From: Arcuatula senhousia | Lineage: Eukaryota > Mollusca > Bivalvia > Mytilida > Mytilidae | NCBI GenBank assembly: GCA_963971305.1 | Contig: OZ020313.1 | Coordinates: forward strand, 24,654,602 to 24,718,601 | Length of the DNA stretch: 64,000 nucleotides | Reading direction: 5' to 3' | Shown: positions 1-11,303 of the stretch, piece by piece | Layout of the letters: every line of letters starts with the position of its first letter | How positions within the stretch are numbered: the first letter of the stretch is position 1 | Position numbers and translations under genes: made by a program | Notes under the pieces: model-generated | What the model saw: only the letters and a program-made list of their open reading frames with translations | Database searches by the model: none | Told to the model about the DNA's origin: nothing

Positions 1-143
1 ATACTGTGATAGTAATCCCTTTCCCCACGCAATTCTGCGAACTCTTTTTTGTGCCATTTAGGTTGCATGTTTCGTTTTTCTCTCTTTGTAACAAAGGGTG
101 CATGTTGATCTAAAGTATCAAGCTTGAATGAAATATCAATGAA

Positions 144-197
144 ATTCAGATATATGCATATCAATCATACAAATGATTGATATGCATATATCTGAAT
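144..197. repeat. Perfect 25-bp inverted repeat with 4-nt loop
   Basis: Arms 144-168 and 173-197 are exact reverse complements (core ATATGCATATCAATCAT) around the loop ACAA. It would extrude as a 25-bp hairpin. There is no coding context. It may be a small foldback element or chance AT-rich palindrome; no target duplication is evident. Confidence 0.8.
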
Positions 198-1704
198 GAA
201 TAATACTGATTGATATGAATGAATTCACTGGATTTTTTTTTATAACTTGTTCTTGCCCTCTGCTTTGATTAATGATTAAAGTACTGCCGGGGCTATAGTA
301 ATATACAAATTTTACCCTTATCTGACTGTGACAGTAGGGACCCGGTTGCCAGCTTACAAATTTTAAAGATTCACGGTTTAAAATTTACAAATACCAAAAC
401 GCGGGTATAAAAGGTTAATTTTGATATGCCATATATAGATATTTCAAGGAGTAAACTCTCATCAGTAGCATTTAAATCAAAACATTGGAAGGTCAAATTC
501 CAAAACTGTTCAGTGAAAACGAAAAGTACTCAAAACCAAAACGTTCGAACGAGGAAGCCAAATCCAGCACCGAGGATATCGACCATGTGCATTACAAAGA
601 AAGAAACCTGGTGATTTATTCAATTTTGAATTTAACAATCGGAAGTTCCAGCGAGAAAAAATTGGAAATTTTATGGTAAATCTTGTCAGACAAGTCTGGC
701 GACCAGGCTTGCGATTACCCTCGGGGACCTCTGGTCCACCAGCAGCGGTTAGTTTTAAATTTAGTATAAAAGTGGAGTAAAAATTGTACATTGTATATTT
801 GAAAAGGAACGGGTATTGATATGTAAATTAAATGTTATGAGGCAACACAACCATCAGCTAGCTTTTGATTGTTCGGATACTAAAAGGCTATGGTAACGAT
901 TATACCATGTATACAGACACATGGCGTAATGTGTATGACCGAACAAAATGTCAGACAAAATTTGATTCGGTCAGACAGAACATTTTGAAAATTTATTTGT
1001 TGAACACAAAGAGAGAAAAGCTAAAAATGACATTCGGCCAGACATACTCTAAATCAATTTCGCCAAGTCTGCCTTTATAGCCGTGGCTTATTATCCTGGC
1101 TAAAAACTAGTTAGAGTGCATGGGGTAGGACCTTTTTCAGGCACACCGGGATTTGCAATTTATGATCATATTCAAGTTTGGACTGATATTCCGGGATTGG
1201 GACAACATTTAAGAATCAGGAACCGTGAAATTTATTGTACACCGAGACGTTGTGATTTCAGTTTTTTTCTAAAAAAGCTCGAATATTCGGAATTTCAAGT
1301 CAGATCGACAAATTAGACCGTGCAAAATCCATCAATTTTAGCTATAAGAATCAGCATTTTGATAAAGAGCTTTGTGTGTCTCGCTTTGTTCGGCATTTCT
1401 TTGAATATTATTTGTTTTGTTACTTAAGAAGATCACAATTACTAACAAGTGTGAATGTCAATGAATATCCTACAACTACAAGATAAATGGGATTTGAGGA
1501 ATGATCTAAAATTGAATTCGGAAGAGAAAAAAAATTGAAAGTTTAACTTGTTTTCTCGGAAACGGGTGTCGTGTCTTCCTGAAGTTTGTAGACATATCTA
1601 TTAGCATAATTATGAACAATACAGGAAATTAAGCAGGAATTGGTTATCTAAGATGTATACCGAGCAGGACGTGTCGTTTTTCCTGGTTTTCGTTTCGACA
1701 TCTG
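198..1704. other. Non-coding, nothing recognised
   Basis: No exon, RNA gene or repeat end was recognised. Short open frames here have no family motif and are consistent with chance. Confidence 0.5.
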
Positions 1705-1712
1705 GAAGTGAG

Positions 1713-1883
1713 CACAGGCGTTTGGGTCTAGGATTTTCTTTTTAATTATAAATAACGTGTATAAAAAATGAATCTCTTCTATATACTTTTTCCACGTGGA
1801 AATAGTATTTAGACGAGATTAATTTTTTATATAAACGTTATCATTTATAATAAAAAAGAAAATCCTGGACCCAAACGCCTGTG
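1713..1883. mobile_element. Foldback MITE with 8-bp target duplication (hAT-like)
   Basis: The 171-bp unit is almost wholly palindromic. Both ends read CACAGGCGTTTGGGTC inward, and the arms stay complementary for about 75 nt with a few indels. The direct repeat GAAGTGAG lies immediately outside each end, at 1705-1712 and 1884-1891, giving an exact 8-bp target-site duplication. It has no coding capacity. Eight-bp duplications are typical of hAT transposons, so this is inferred to be a hAT-mobilised MITE. The TIR itself is not one I can name. Confidence 0.85.
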
Positions 1884-1891
1884 GAAGTGAG

Positions 1892-3172
1892 GTTGATCGC
1901 ACATTTTTCTACAGCTTTCACTCTCAAATACATAAGATAAGATCACCATCTAGTCGAAATCCTATGCCATGTATGCCTTGTATTTTTGTCCGCTTCGTTA
2001 CTGCAACCGAAGTGGACAAAAATACAATGTCTGGTTTTAACTAGATTTTTAGATCACATTAGGTGTTCATCACTTATTCGTCGTGAGGTCATCTTTCGGT
2101 ATCCCAAAGTAGTTCAAAGTAGGTTTTCCAACAATTTTATTTGATTGCTGTCAGTATATTATGGTATGAGGTTAAAAAATACGCATCACAATCGATACTT
2201 TATTCAAGAGATTGTGGGACTTTCAAAGGTTGTTAACACCGAGTTACGTTGCCTTTCGGTTGTTGTGTCCACTATAGAAATTTTATGGAAGACATCATCC
2301 ACTCATAGACAAACTTGGGGTTTCTATCTCTCTGGTGAGTGCATCTGGTGATTTGACATGCTGAATTGACCTTTAGCAAAGCAACGTGTGTTCTATAGCA
2401 GGCAGGAACTATAATTAGTCCTCATGAGCACACGAGTTCACTCTCGTTACGGATTTGGTTTGCATCAGTGTTGAATGCTATTCTGTTGTTATTGTTTGTT
2501 TTTCTTAAAGGGACATAAACTCATAAAAATTGAGAAACAGTTTTCACAAATAAGTGTATATCGTCACTAGAGATTTAGAAGTGCATGGGATTGTAAGTTA
2601 ACAGAATTTGCCCAATGATAAATATTTTGTTTATGTTTAGGCTATTATTTTGAGGGAGGTTTGGCGCCATAAAACCTGGTTTAACCCACCATTTCGTTTG
2701 AAATGCCTGTACCAAGTCAGGACCATTGCGATCCACCAGTTCTCCGGTATGACTGATTCGTTTTTGTCATTTTCTCTGGACTATGAGATTGATCATTCAA
2801 GTTCGGTAGTTTTGTTATTACCTTTCTTTACTTTGGGACATCAATAAGGCACCTTTTCACATTTTGATATTTTGTTGCAAATGTATAATTGAGAATCCAA
2901 TTGAAGTACCATGACAGAGTTCGCATGCGGCTTTCATCACTCATGAACTCATTAACTTACGGGAAAATTAGAAAAATTATACATGTATCAGTTTTACAGA
3001 GATTCGGGATTTTATCATTTTAATGTCGTGATGACGGGATTTTGTAAAAATAAGGTTAAATTGGGCTTCCAGGATCACAACCTCCTATCTCTCTTGTTAT
3101 CTTATCCCTAGCCTAGCCATAGTTAATTTAAATTTCACTTAAAATCATGCCAATGAAAAAAGAACTTAAATC
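1892..3172. other. Non-coding, nothing recognised
   Basis: No supportable gene or repeat boundary was seen. The open frames are short and lack recognisable motifs. Confidence 0.45.
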
Positions 3173-3560
3173 GTTTTTGATGCCCCGCATCGACATATCG
3201 GGAGCATTAAGCTCTTATGTCCGTCCATCTGTACGTACATTCGTCCGTACGTCCGTACGAATTTACTTCCAGCTTTTTTCAGAAACCAAACTTGATTTGA
3301 AACTTTGTAGAAGGGTTCAGTAAGACAGGCTGTACATCCTAAGCGACTTTCAGACATGTCGGACGTCTACTTCTTGTTTTGGATTGGGTCGATATGAAAA
3401 TTGAAATAAAAATTTCTGACAAGCTTTATGAGAAACCATACCAGTCCTGATAATGTTTTAAAACTTGGTGGTTCAGTATGGTTCCGCTGTTGATCCTAAG
3501 CAACTTCCAGACCTGTGTGACTTCTACTTCCTGTTTGGAACCGTGCCGTTAATAAGATTT
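3173..3560 (+). mobile_element. Helitron-like composite, subfamily f (ATGCCCCGC terminus)
   Basis: A TTTTTG run is followed by an imperfect hairpin (ATGCCCCGC paired with a GGGAGCAT-type arm). Then comes a GTCCGTCC/CGTACG microsatellite-like stretch (3218-3260) and two diverged core units of about 165 bp. Both units carry a CCTAAGC-ACTT-CAGAC block, at about 3338 and 3497. A related fragment lies at 55855-55990. The 3' end is not sharply defined. Assignment rests on layout shared with the other composites. Confidence 0.5.
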
Positions 3561-4044
3561 ACATATAAATTTCTTCCTCGCATGCATGGCCACTAGAGTC
3601 CTCGATTAATAAATTGTCTGATATAATGGACCGACTCCCGCTTATAATTGACAAAAAAGAGACTTCACATCGTTACGAAGTTAGGCTCGCCAGTAATTGC
3701 CAAGGTTAGTGGTTTCCTCAATACACTTGAGTTTCCTCCACCATTACAACTGACGGACCTGTAGGGCCCAGATGTGCCGAATACTATAGGATGCTTTACT
3801 TTACACATACACGCAAGCATGGTCGTCTGAAACTGTATAAAGATTTACGTTTGTTATAAACATTGTCATTTTTGTATTTTAAAATCATAATGAGTTATTG
3901 AGTACTCATCATTTTTTACCACCCGTCGTTTTATAAGGTATATTTACAAATGAAAAGTAAGCAAAGCTTTAAATATATTTTCGGAATAAAGTAAACCAAC
4001 ACATCCAATTCATATACCTTCCTACCTACCTATCCTCTTCGTAC
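3561..4044. other. Non-coding, nothing recognised
   Basis: AT-rich sequence with no supportable feature. Confidence 0.4.
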
Positions 4045-4800
4045 CTGGTGGTACATAAGACTAAAACCAGTTGTCTCCATTTGAGTCTGTCTGTTGCAAT
4101 CTTCTCCAGCTCTTTCCAGGTTTTGCCCATCTTTCTGACCTCACTGTCGATGTGCCGCCGCCATGTTTCTCTTAGGCGTCCTCTGTTTCTCTTACCCTCT
4201 TCTGGTGGCCATTTCTGTGCTGTTTTTGTGATGGCATTCTGGTCTTTTCTTATTATGTGGCCTATCCATTTAAATTGTTTCTGTTTGAAGGTAGTGATGA
4301 TGCATTGCTGGCCTGTTATTTCAGAGAGATTTTTTATTTTTTGGTATCTTCTCTGGCCAGTAGATCTTACAGATTTTCCTTAGGTAACACGAATGAAAAC
4401 CCTTCAATTTTTGGCTATCTTTTTGTGTTAACCTCCAGCATTCTGAACATGCATATAATAGAGTAGATAAGATGTTGCTTTGATATAACCTTACTTTGTT
4501 TTTTCCCCTGGTTATTACTGGATCTAAATTTTATTTAGTTGGTGGAATGATGTTCTACCCTTTTGTAGCCTGCTGGATATATCTTTTTCTGTTGCATTTG
4601 TTATATTTATATACTGCCAAGGTAAGTATTAAAAGTCGTCCACTTCTTCTAAATCTTCGTCTGCTAGTTTTATAGGTGGTGGTGAAGGGTGGAGTTGCAT
4701 TCTTATTTATGTTAAGCCCAATCTGCTTTGCATTTATATGGAGGTCATTTGTTTTCGTTTGTAATTGATCTGTTTTTGAGGACAATATTCATATAGCATC
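4045..4800 (-). pseudogene. Decayed C-terminal half of a non-LTR retrotransposon reverse transcriptase
   Basis: Read on the minus strand across several frames, this gives the typical region after the RT catalytic core. From upstream to downstream there is LSSKTDQLQTKTNDLHINAK then KQIGLNINKN (about 4785-4690), LEEVDDF followed by a YLG-like block (about 4655-4620), ISSRLQKGRTSFHQLNKIW (about 4585-4525), LYACSECWRL (about 4450), and KWIGHIIRKDQNA through RGRLRETWRRHIDSE to WKELEKIATDRLKWR (about 4280-4070). These blocks match the thumb and C-terminal end of RTE/CR1-type LINE polymerases. In-frame stops and frameshifts occur throughout, and the catalytic YADD region is not recognisable. It is a dead fragment, presumably 5'-truncated. 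The clade is uncertain. Open frames on the plus strand here are shadows. Confidence 0.8.
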
Positions 4801-4829
4801 AATCTATTCAGGTTTGCATTAAGTCTCTT

Positions 4830-5360
4830 CTTCATTTATTGAAATATTAATCAAGTTGCGATTAATTTAGTTATCTCTGAAATAGATCTGAATAAAACCC
4901 GTGATTTTATGCAATATATGGAGTTATCCATTTGCTAATAGGTCAATCATTGAATAATTAATGGTACGATTAATGAATCAATATCATGACTCTCTAGCAT
5001 ATAAATATTAATCTTCGGAATTAAGCCACATACTTGTAACAAATCAAGAACGATACAGGTAAGAATCATTTCTCTATCTCAATTCATCATTCCTTGTTGT
5101 AAGGCAAGTTCACGAAAAAATGGTTTCGCTTAAGGTATGGTTTGAGGACAACACGGAAACATCATGTACAACATAACAAACGAACAAAAACACGCACATT
5201 AAACAAATCAACCACGTCAACTGCAATCATCAACATGAACTGTTGTCGGAACAAAAGAGTGAACCAGCACGGGGTATTACTGGCAGTCATTGACAAAGCA
5301 AACTGAAGACGGTAAAAAACAAAAACTACATGTGCATAACTTTAAAGGTTCTATTTAGTG
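4830..5360. other. Non-coding, nothing recognised
   Basis: No exon-like or repeat-end signal was identified. Confidence 0.4.
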
Positions 5361-5750
5361 GAATTGAACGTTGATCGATTTGTTTTTTATTGTGTGCTCA
5401 ATTTTTTTTTATTTGTCTTGGATTATTGATAGGTGAAGGGTGGACCCAAACATTAGCTTAACCCCGCCACATTTTATATGTAACTGGCCTAAGCCAGGAA
5501 TCTTTTACAAAGCTTTTGTTTGTACTTGTCTTTTGGCGTTTCCTGTTCCTTGCTTATGAAAGGATCTACTTTTGACTATTCAGTCAGGACTGTTTTGAAT
5601 TATGTGCATTTCATTTGGACCTTGGACCAATTGCAGAACGGCGACCTACGCCTACTTGCCTCGTTGAAGGCTGCTGGTTGTTTTCAATTGTGGTGTTTCT
5701 AAATTACCGCTTGTTATGTGATTTGTGTCGCGTACACTTATTCTACATCT
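5361..5750 (+). repeat. Truncated 3'-tail copy of the RT-bearing element
   Basis: This matches the region downstream of the intact reverse transcriptase (about 45480-45850) in order. Shared landmarks are AACCCCGCCACATTTTATAT, TAAGCCAGGAA, a GAAGGCTGCTGGTTGTTTTC-type block, and the terminal GTGTCGCGTACACTTATTC and ACATCT. No coding part is present, as expected for a 5'-truncated retroelement copy. Confidence 0.7.
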
Positions 5751-6337
5751 ATTTATTTTCCATTTTAACATAGAATTTATTGATAAATTATAGGTTGAAA
5801 TGGTAGATAGCAGCCCGACCCCAATTTGGTGTCTACCATTTTTTCTATTGTCTTCTTTTTGTAAAAAGACATACACCGTTAAATTTTCTGAACTGTCTTC
5901 AGTTTGCCAGCGATTATCGATACTCGGTAATATATCTTGCATCCACTCTTCAGTATGAATATAAATGTCAAATCTTGTGTAAGAAAACATGACAAAACAT
6001 TGTGTGTTCTCATCAGATGGACAAAAATCCTGATCTTAAAGAATCCTTTATGGCAATGCACCGTGCGTTAAGGCTCATATGTTTACAGCAAGATTCTTTG
6101 GTGAACCATACAATTTATTAAGCATGACAATATATTTTCAGTTCTACAGGTTGATGTGCCCGAAACTGAACTAAATTTTGTATGACAGTAAATTCCAAAA
6201 CTAAAAAATCAGTCAAAAATTAAAATATTAAGATGTTTAATTGTTTGGTTTCTTATATTTAATTTAATTTATATAATTTTACACGTAGATATTAGAATTC
6301 TCTTTATTGATCGATTCATAAGAGACAATGGTCGCAG
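5751..6337. other. Non-coding, nothing recognised
   Basis: AT-rich flank with no supportable gene. TAGAATTC at 6293-6300 recurs just right of the next element (7615-7622). Confidence 0.4.
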
Positions 6338-7614
6338 GTGGTTCCGTCCCCAGGTTGATCCGTCCTTGGTTGATCCGTACACAGTAGATCCGTCCCCTAG
6401 TTGATCCGGCCTCTAGTTCCTAGTCGGTCCGTCCCCATTTTAAAATATAATGAAATATAGTCTTTTTTCAAGAACGATTATATATTACTTTCAAGTTTAC
6501 AAAATTTAAGAAATGGTTATTATCTAAAAAAAGAAGAGAATTTTGAAAACTATGAACTAATTTAACTTTTCGCTAATTAGCTTTATGAAATTGGATCAGT
6601 GTTTTGACAGGTGTCACCAACATGACCAACATTTGTTTATTCAACAAACCGTTGTAAAAACTTTAACTATTATAATAAATTCCCTTGACATGAGATCTGT
6701 ATGGTTTCTTTATCACTACATTTCGGAACATTCTATTTTCCTTTTCAAGTTGAAATAGGATACAATACAAATAGTTATTTCATTTATTTTTTACATTTGC
6801 AATCGGAATGGACAATATAGATAAAAACCGGTGCATTGTTTTTTGACAATGGCTATTTCTTTTGCGCCAAATATATATTTCACTTGCGCCACAAATCATG
6901 CTTCATTTGAGTCTTTTCATAAATGTTTCATTTGCGCCAATAATAAAGGTAAATGTTGACATTTATAAAAGATTTAAAGCGCTATCGTGCAAATACCACG
7001 CCGAAATCCCAAACGAAACATATTATATTAGAACATATTAGAACAGACATGACAGATATGTTGTAAGAATTAACTGATAAAATATTGACCATCTTGATTG
7101 ACATGCAATTCAACATTTGTACAAAAGCGACTTTATTTTATTTAAGAAGTTCTATAGGTGTATTTCTGGTCACACACGTAAACACGTAATTAAGTTACTA
7201 TATATGCCGCTCAAAAACATGTGCCTATAATGGGGGTGCCACAGCCCCCGCCCCGGAATACCGAATACCGTTTAAAAAAGGACAGAATACCGTTAAAAAG
7301 AATGGAATACCAAATACTCTAAAGATCACGGCGTACGCGTACCAAAAGCCTAAAAATTCGGAAAACGCGTTCCGCGTACCACACCATGGCGTACCAAATA
7401 CCCTTTAAAAGGCACGGAATACCGGCGTACCAAAAGGGCTGTGACACCCTCTATACCATCAACTATTAACATGTATAACAAATTATACATTATATATGTT
7501 TTATTGGGGACGGATCTACTGGAGGACGGATCAACTAAGGGACGGATCAACCAAGGACGGATCTACTTGTGGCCGGATCAACTAGGGGACGGACGAGTTT
7601 GGGGACGGATCCAC
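6338..7614. mobile_element. Element with ~100-bp inverted ends made of GATCCGTCCC repeats
   Basis: The left end (6338-6440) starts GTGGTTCCGTCCCC and continues as imperfect units built on TTGATCCGTCCCC. The right end (7505-7614) is the inverted version, ending in GGGGACGGATCCAC. The 1.07-kb interior is AT-rich and has no open frame of note. It includes a stretch (7251-7440) of repeated GAATACCG-type words. TAGAATTC and GAGACAAT occur on both sides but at unequal distances, so the target duplication is unresolved. It is probably a non-autonomous DNA transposon with repetitive ends. Confidence 0.7.
7241..7440. repeat. Imperfect GAATACCG/GCGTACC word repeats
   Basis: The words GGAATACCG, AGAATACCG, GCGTACCAAA and similar recur at irregular spacing inside the 6338-7614 element. 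The sequence directly shows the low-complexity character; no function is evident. Confidence 0.5.
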
Positions 7615-7622
7615 TAGAATTC

Positions 7623-9756
7623 GAGACAATCACAGGCACAAATTGCTGATCCAAACGAGTTAATCCAATTAATCTAATTAATAAGATAGAACCCGACACC
7701 TGTTACACAATTCTAATTCATGAATTTTACTGGTTGAAGGTGTTTTTTTTTGTAATTAATTCTGTACTATACTTGAAAGTCTGAGAGCAAATAAGGTAAG
7801 TTAGAGCGTGAACTAGAGGCTGTTCAGGGGTGTCTTCCAATCTCCAGCTACATTTAAAATTCTTTGAAAATGATCTCAAACCTTGTTTAAATTTGCATTA
7901 AAATCTTAAATTAAAGTCTTTACGCAGTTTAAAAGCAACATGGCAATCTGAAATGAATAGCTTTCGATATGCACTTTACACAATTTATTCAATTATAGTT
8001 CCACAAATATGCATTCGACTTATGTTGAGTTACGTACGCACTTATTCATTTTCTTAGATTTTTTAGTTTTTAGATGATCGTATGCACGGCACAGCTATAT
8101 TCTATTTTCAATCACTCAAACAACAATTACCGTGATGATTATGACCCCTAACATGTAACTGTGACCCTTAAAAATCGACTTCATGATATAAAGCACATAA
8201 CATGCGTCTTAGCATTCAATTTACAGTAACGTGACACTGAGTAAGTGAGGGAGGGAGTCTAGTTGATTTTTGATTTATTTTTCAACTTTAAACACTTTGT
8301 ATCCTTCGTCTCTTTACAAATCTTAAAACTTTGTAGCCCAGAATAAATTATATTTAAAAACCGGGTCCTGTACTAACCTTACCTTACCTCTGGATCTTGA
8401 CCTCCTCATGGGAGAACCGTAATACCATACGTTGAACGAAGGTGCTGTGCTTATATTTTACTAAATTTTACTAAAAACCCATAGCGTTGCTGCTTATGGT
8501 GTATACAAAATAAAATAAAATTAAAAATAAAATGTAATATATACTAGATAAAATGGATAAAATGAGCGTACTACTTTGACATTGGGTCTGCAGTTATCTA
8601 ACATTGAAGTTTAAGGCGGTATGGAGGAAGACACATAAAAAGACTTACTGATTCCGGGTCCCGGGTTACAACTTACAAAAGCTTTCAAGGTTATAAAATG
8701 TAGTATATTCTGTAAAATCATGCTGAGATTAAAATGCATTGCTGGGAACCTGGAGTCATACATGTATAGTATTGTTTACTTGAGAAAAAAAATCCAAATT
8801 TATTAAACACGATGCTTTATATGCATGTATGATGCAACTAATTCATTTGTATTCGGAATGATAAGCTTTTAGTGGATTATTGCATGTGAAACAAATAATT
8901 TGCATTTTACAACACCCCATAGGTTTTTCGAGTCTAGTCGGTAGCTCATAAAACTTTAATTCTCTGCTTCCACATTATAGATTGGAGACTGAATACATAC
9001 CATCTGATGTCGAAAGCCTATAATTTGCATAGGCGTATCCAGGGGGCCCTATGGGTCCCCCCTTTTTGCGGAAAAAATTGGTTGAATATATAGGAAATCA
9101 ATGAAGCGTGGCCAGAGCAGGCCAGTCAGTGGCACCCTCAGAATCTCTGAATCCGCCTCTGCTTTGTCTGTTGAAGAGAGCGACCAATTGATTTTAATTG
9201 GAGGGGGCTATGAATATTTTTTTTATATTCTGCCTTTATTTTTGTTGAAAAAGTAGTAGCCTGGATTTTTGTGCGCTTGTGCTCGCATTTTTATATTTCT
9301 AAATTTACTATATTGTTTAGTATAAAACACCATCCTGCCTTTTTTAAATCAAAGCACTGTCCTGCCTTTTTATGTACTGAATTTTTGGCATCCTGCTTCT
9401 TTTATTTCAATTTTCGATTAAGCCCCAATATAAATCAAATGGTTGCTCCCTAATCGGTGTTTTTTTACAGGCTCCGCTTAATTAAGTATTTTGTGTGAAA
9501 AAAACATGTTTATGACATTGAATTACCGGGTTGAATTTTATGTTTAAAATATCTGCTGTTCAGGAAGTTTTGATTTTTGTTTTAGATATGAGAGTGCTTA
9601 ATAAACTAAATAAACTGAATAAACTAACCCTAACCCTGCGGCCGAAATTAGTCTCTAGTTTATGGAGATGATGTCACAGACTCCTTTCCAGACCTAATTC
9701 TATTCTACATTTTCAACTATTTCTCAAACAAACAGAAAAAAACGTAACAAACTCTT
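7623..9756. other. Non-coding with one short dispersed repeat
   Basis: No gene was recognised. About 9025-9175 holds a GGCGTATCCAGGGGG / AATCCGCCTCTG-type segment similar in style to GGGCGGATCCAGAGGGG at about 37602, so it is probably a repeat fragment. A CCCTAACCCT pair near 9627 is too short to be telomeric. Confidence 0.4.
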
Positions 9757-11303
9757 TTAAGCTCACCTGGACCGAAGGTCCAGGTGAACTATTGCCATCA
9801 CTTGCGTCGTCGTCCGTCGTCCGTCGTCGTCCGTCGTCCGTCGTCGTTAACATTTTTCAAACGTTAACTCCTCTAAGACCATTAGTCCAATGGCTTTTAA
9901 ATTTGGCACAGTTGTTAATTAGAATCCTAGTAGGTAGTATAAAATTAGCCTTGGGATTTTTGATTCGTTGAAAAACATGGCCGCCATGGCTAAAAATAGA
10001 ACATAGGGGTAAATTGCAGTTTTTTGCAAATAACTCGAAAACGGTTACAGATATCAAAATTCTGGCGGGTTAAAAGTGATCAGCACCTCAAGATCTACCT
10101 GCCCAGAAATTTTCAAGAAGATCCAACAACCGATGTAGGAGTTATTGCCCTTTTTTTTGGATTTTTTCAAAATTTTGCACTTATTTAGTACTATATCTTG
10201 AAAACTATACAAGATATTTTTAAAATGCAAATTGCATATGGTAAAGCACATCAAGATCTACATTTCATGTAATTAGGTCAAAGCTGTAGAACCATTTCTT
10301 TTAGGAGTTATGGCCCTTAAAGCGTCAAAATTTACAATTTTTCATTACTTTTACCCTGAATTTCAAAGATTAACTTGTCTGACACCATACATCCAACTTC
10401 AACCAAACTTGGCGCAGTTGTTTAATAGATTTAATGCTACAATTGTATCGTTCAGATTTTTGATTCGTCAAAAAATATGGCCTCCATGGCTTGAAATAGA
10501 ACATAGGGGTCAAATTACAGTTTTTTGCAAATAACTCAAAAACGGTAACAGATATTAAAATTCTGATTGGAGACAAAAGTGATGAGCATCTCAAGATCTA
10601 CCTGCTCTAAAATTTTCAAGAAGATCCAACAAACGACATATGAGTTATTGCCTTTTTTCTGGATTTTTTCAAAATTTTGCACTTATTTAGCCCTATATCT
10701 TGAAAACTATACAAGATATTTCAAAAAATCAAATTGCATATGATTTAGCACATCAAGATCTACAATTCATGTAATTAGGTCAAAGCTGTAGAACCATTTC
10801 TTTTAGGAGTTATGGCCCTTAAAGCGTCAATATTTACCATTGTTCATTACTTTTCCCCCGACTTGTCTGAAACGGTAAGACCAACTGCATCTTAACATGG
10901 CACACTGTTTGATAGCTTATATGCTACAACTCTATCGTTCAGATTTTTTATTCGTAAAAAAACATGGCCACCATGGCTAAAAATAGAACATTGTGGTAAA
11001 TTTCATTTTTTTGCTAATAACTCAAAACTGGTTTCAGATATCAAAATTGTGCAAGAATCAAAAGTGATCAGCATATTAAGATCAACCTGTCTTGAAATTT
11101 CCGAAAAGATCTGACTGCTGATGTGGGAGTTATTGTTCTTTTTCATAATTTTTGCCAAATTTGCACTTGTTAAGCCCAATATCTTGAAAACTAACCAAGA
11201 TATTTCATAAATTTAAATGGCATATGGTTAAGCACAATAATATCTACAAATATATGTATCTGTGTAGTTCAGGTGAGCGATTCAGGCTATTGGAAGCCTA
11301 TTG
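9757..11303 (+). mobile_element. Helitron-like composite, subfamily a, ~495-bp core in three copies
   Basis: The 5' end is a T-run plus the palindrome AGCTCACCTGGACC/GGTCCAGGTGA, followed by a CGTCGTCCGTCGTC microsatellite (about 9805-9850). Three diverged core units of roughly 495 bp follow. Each carries an ATGGCC-CCATGGCT-AAATAGAACAT block (9974, 10477, 10961) and a TATCTTGAAAACTA block. The 3' end has CAGGTGAGC (11270-11278), the inverse of the 5' terminus, then a stem-loop AGGCT...AGCCT (11284-11299) and TTGTTT. A second copy lies inverted at 59712-61217. Subterminal inverted repeats plus a 3' stem-loop and tandem core fit Helentron/HINE and bivalve pearl-type elements. Confidence 0.75.

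Noticed and set aside
4048..4466. Plus-strand open frames of 111 and 69 codons
   Set aside because: They are shadows of a minus-strand LINE polymerase remnant whose motifs are recognisable.
9620..9640. Telomere-like CCCTAACCCT
   Set aside because: Only about two units, no array, and within ordinary AT-rich sequence.
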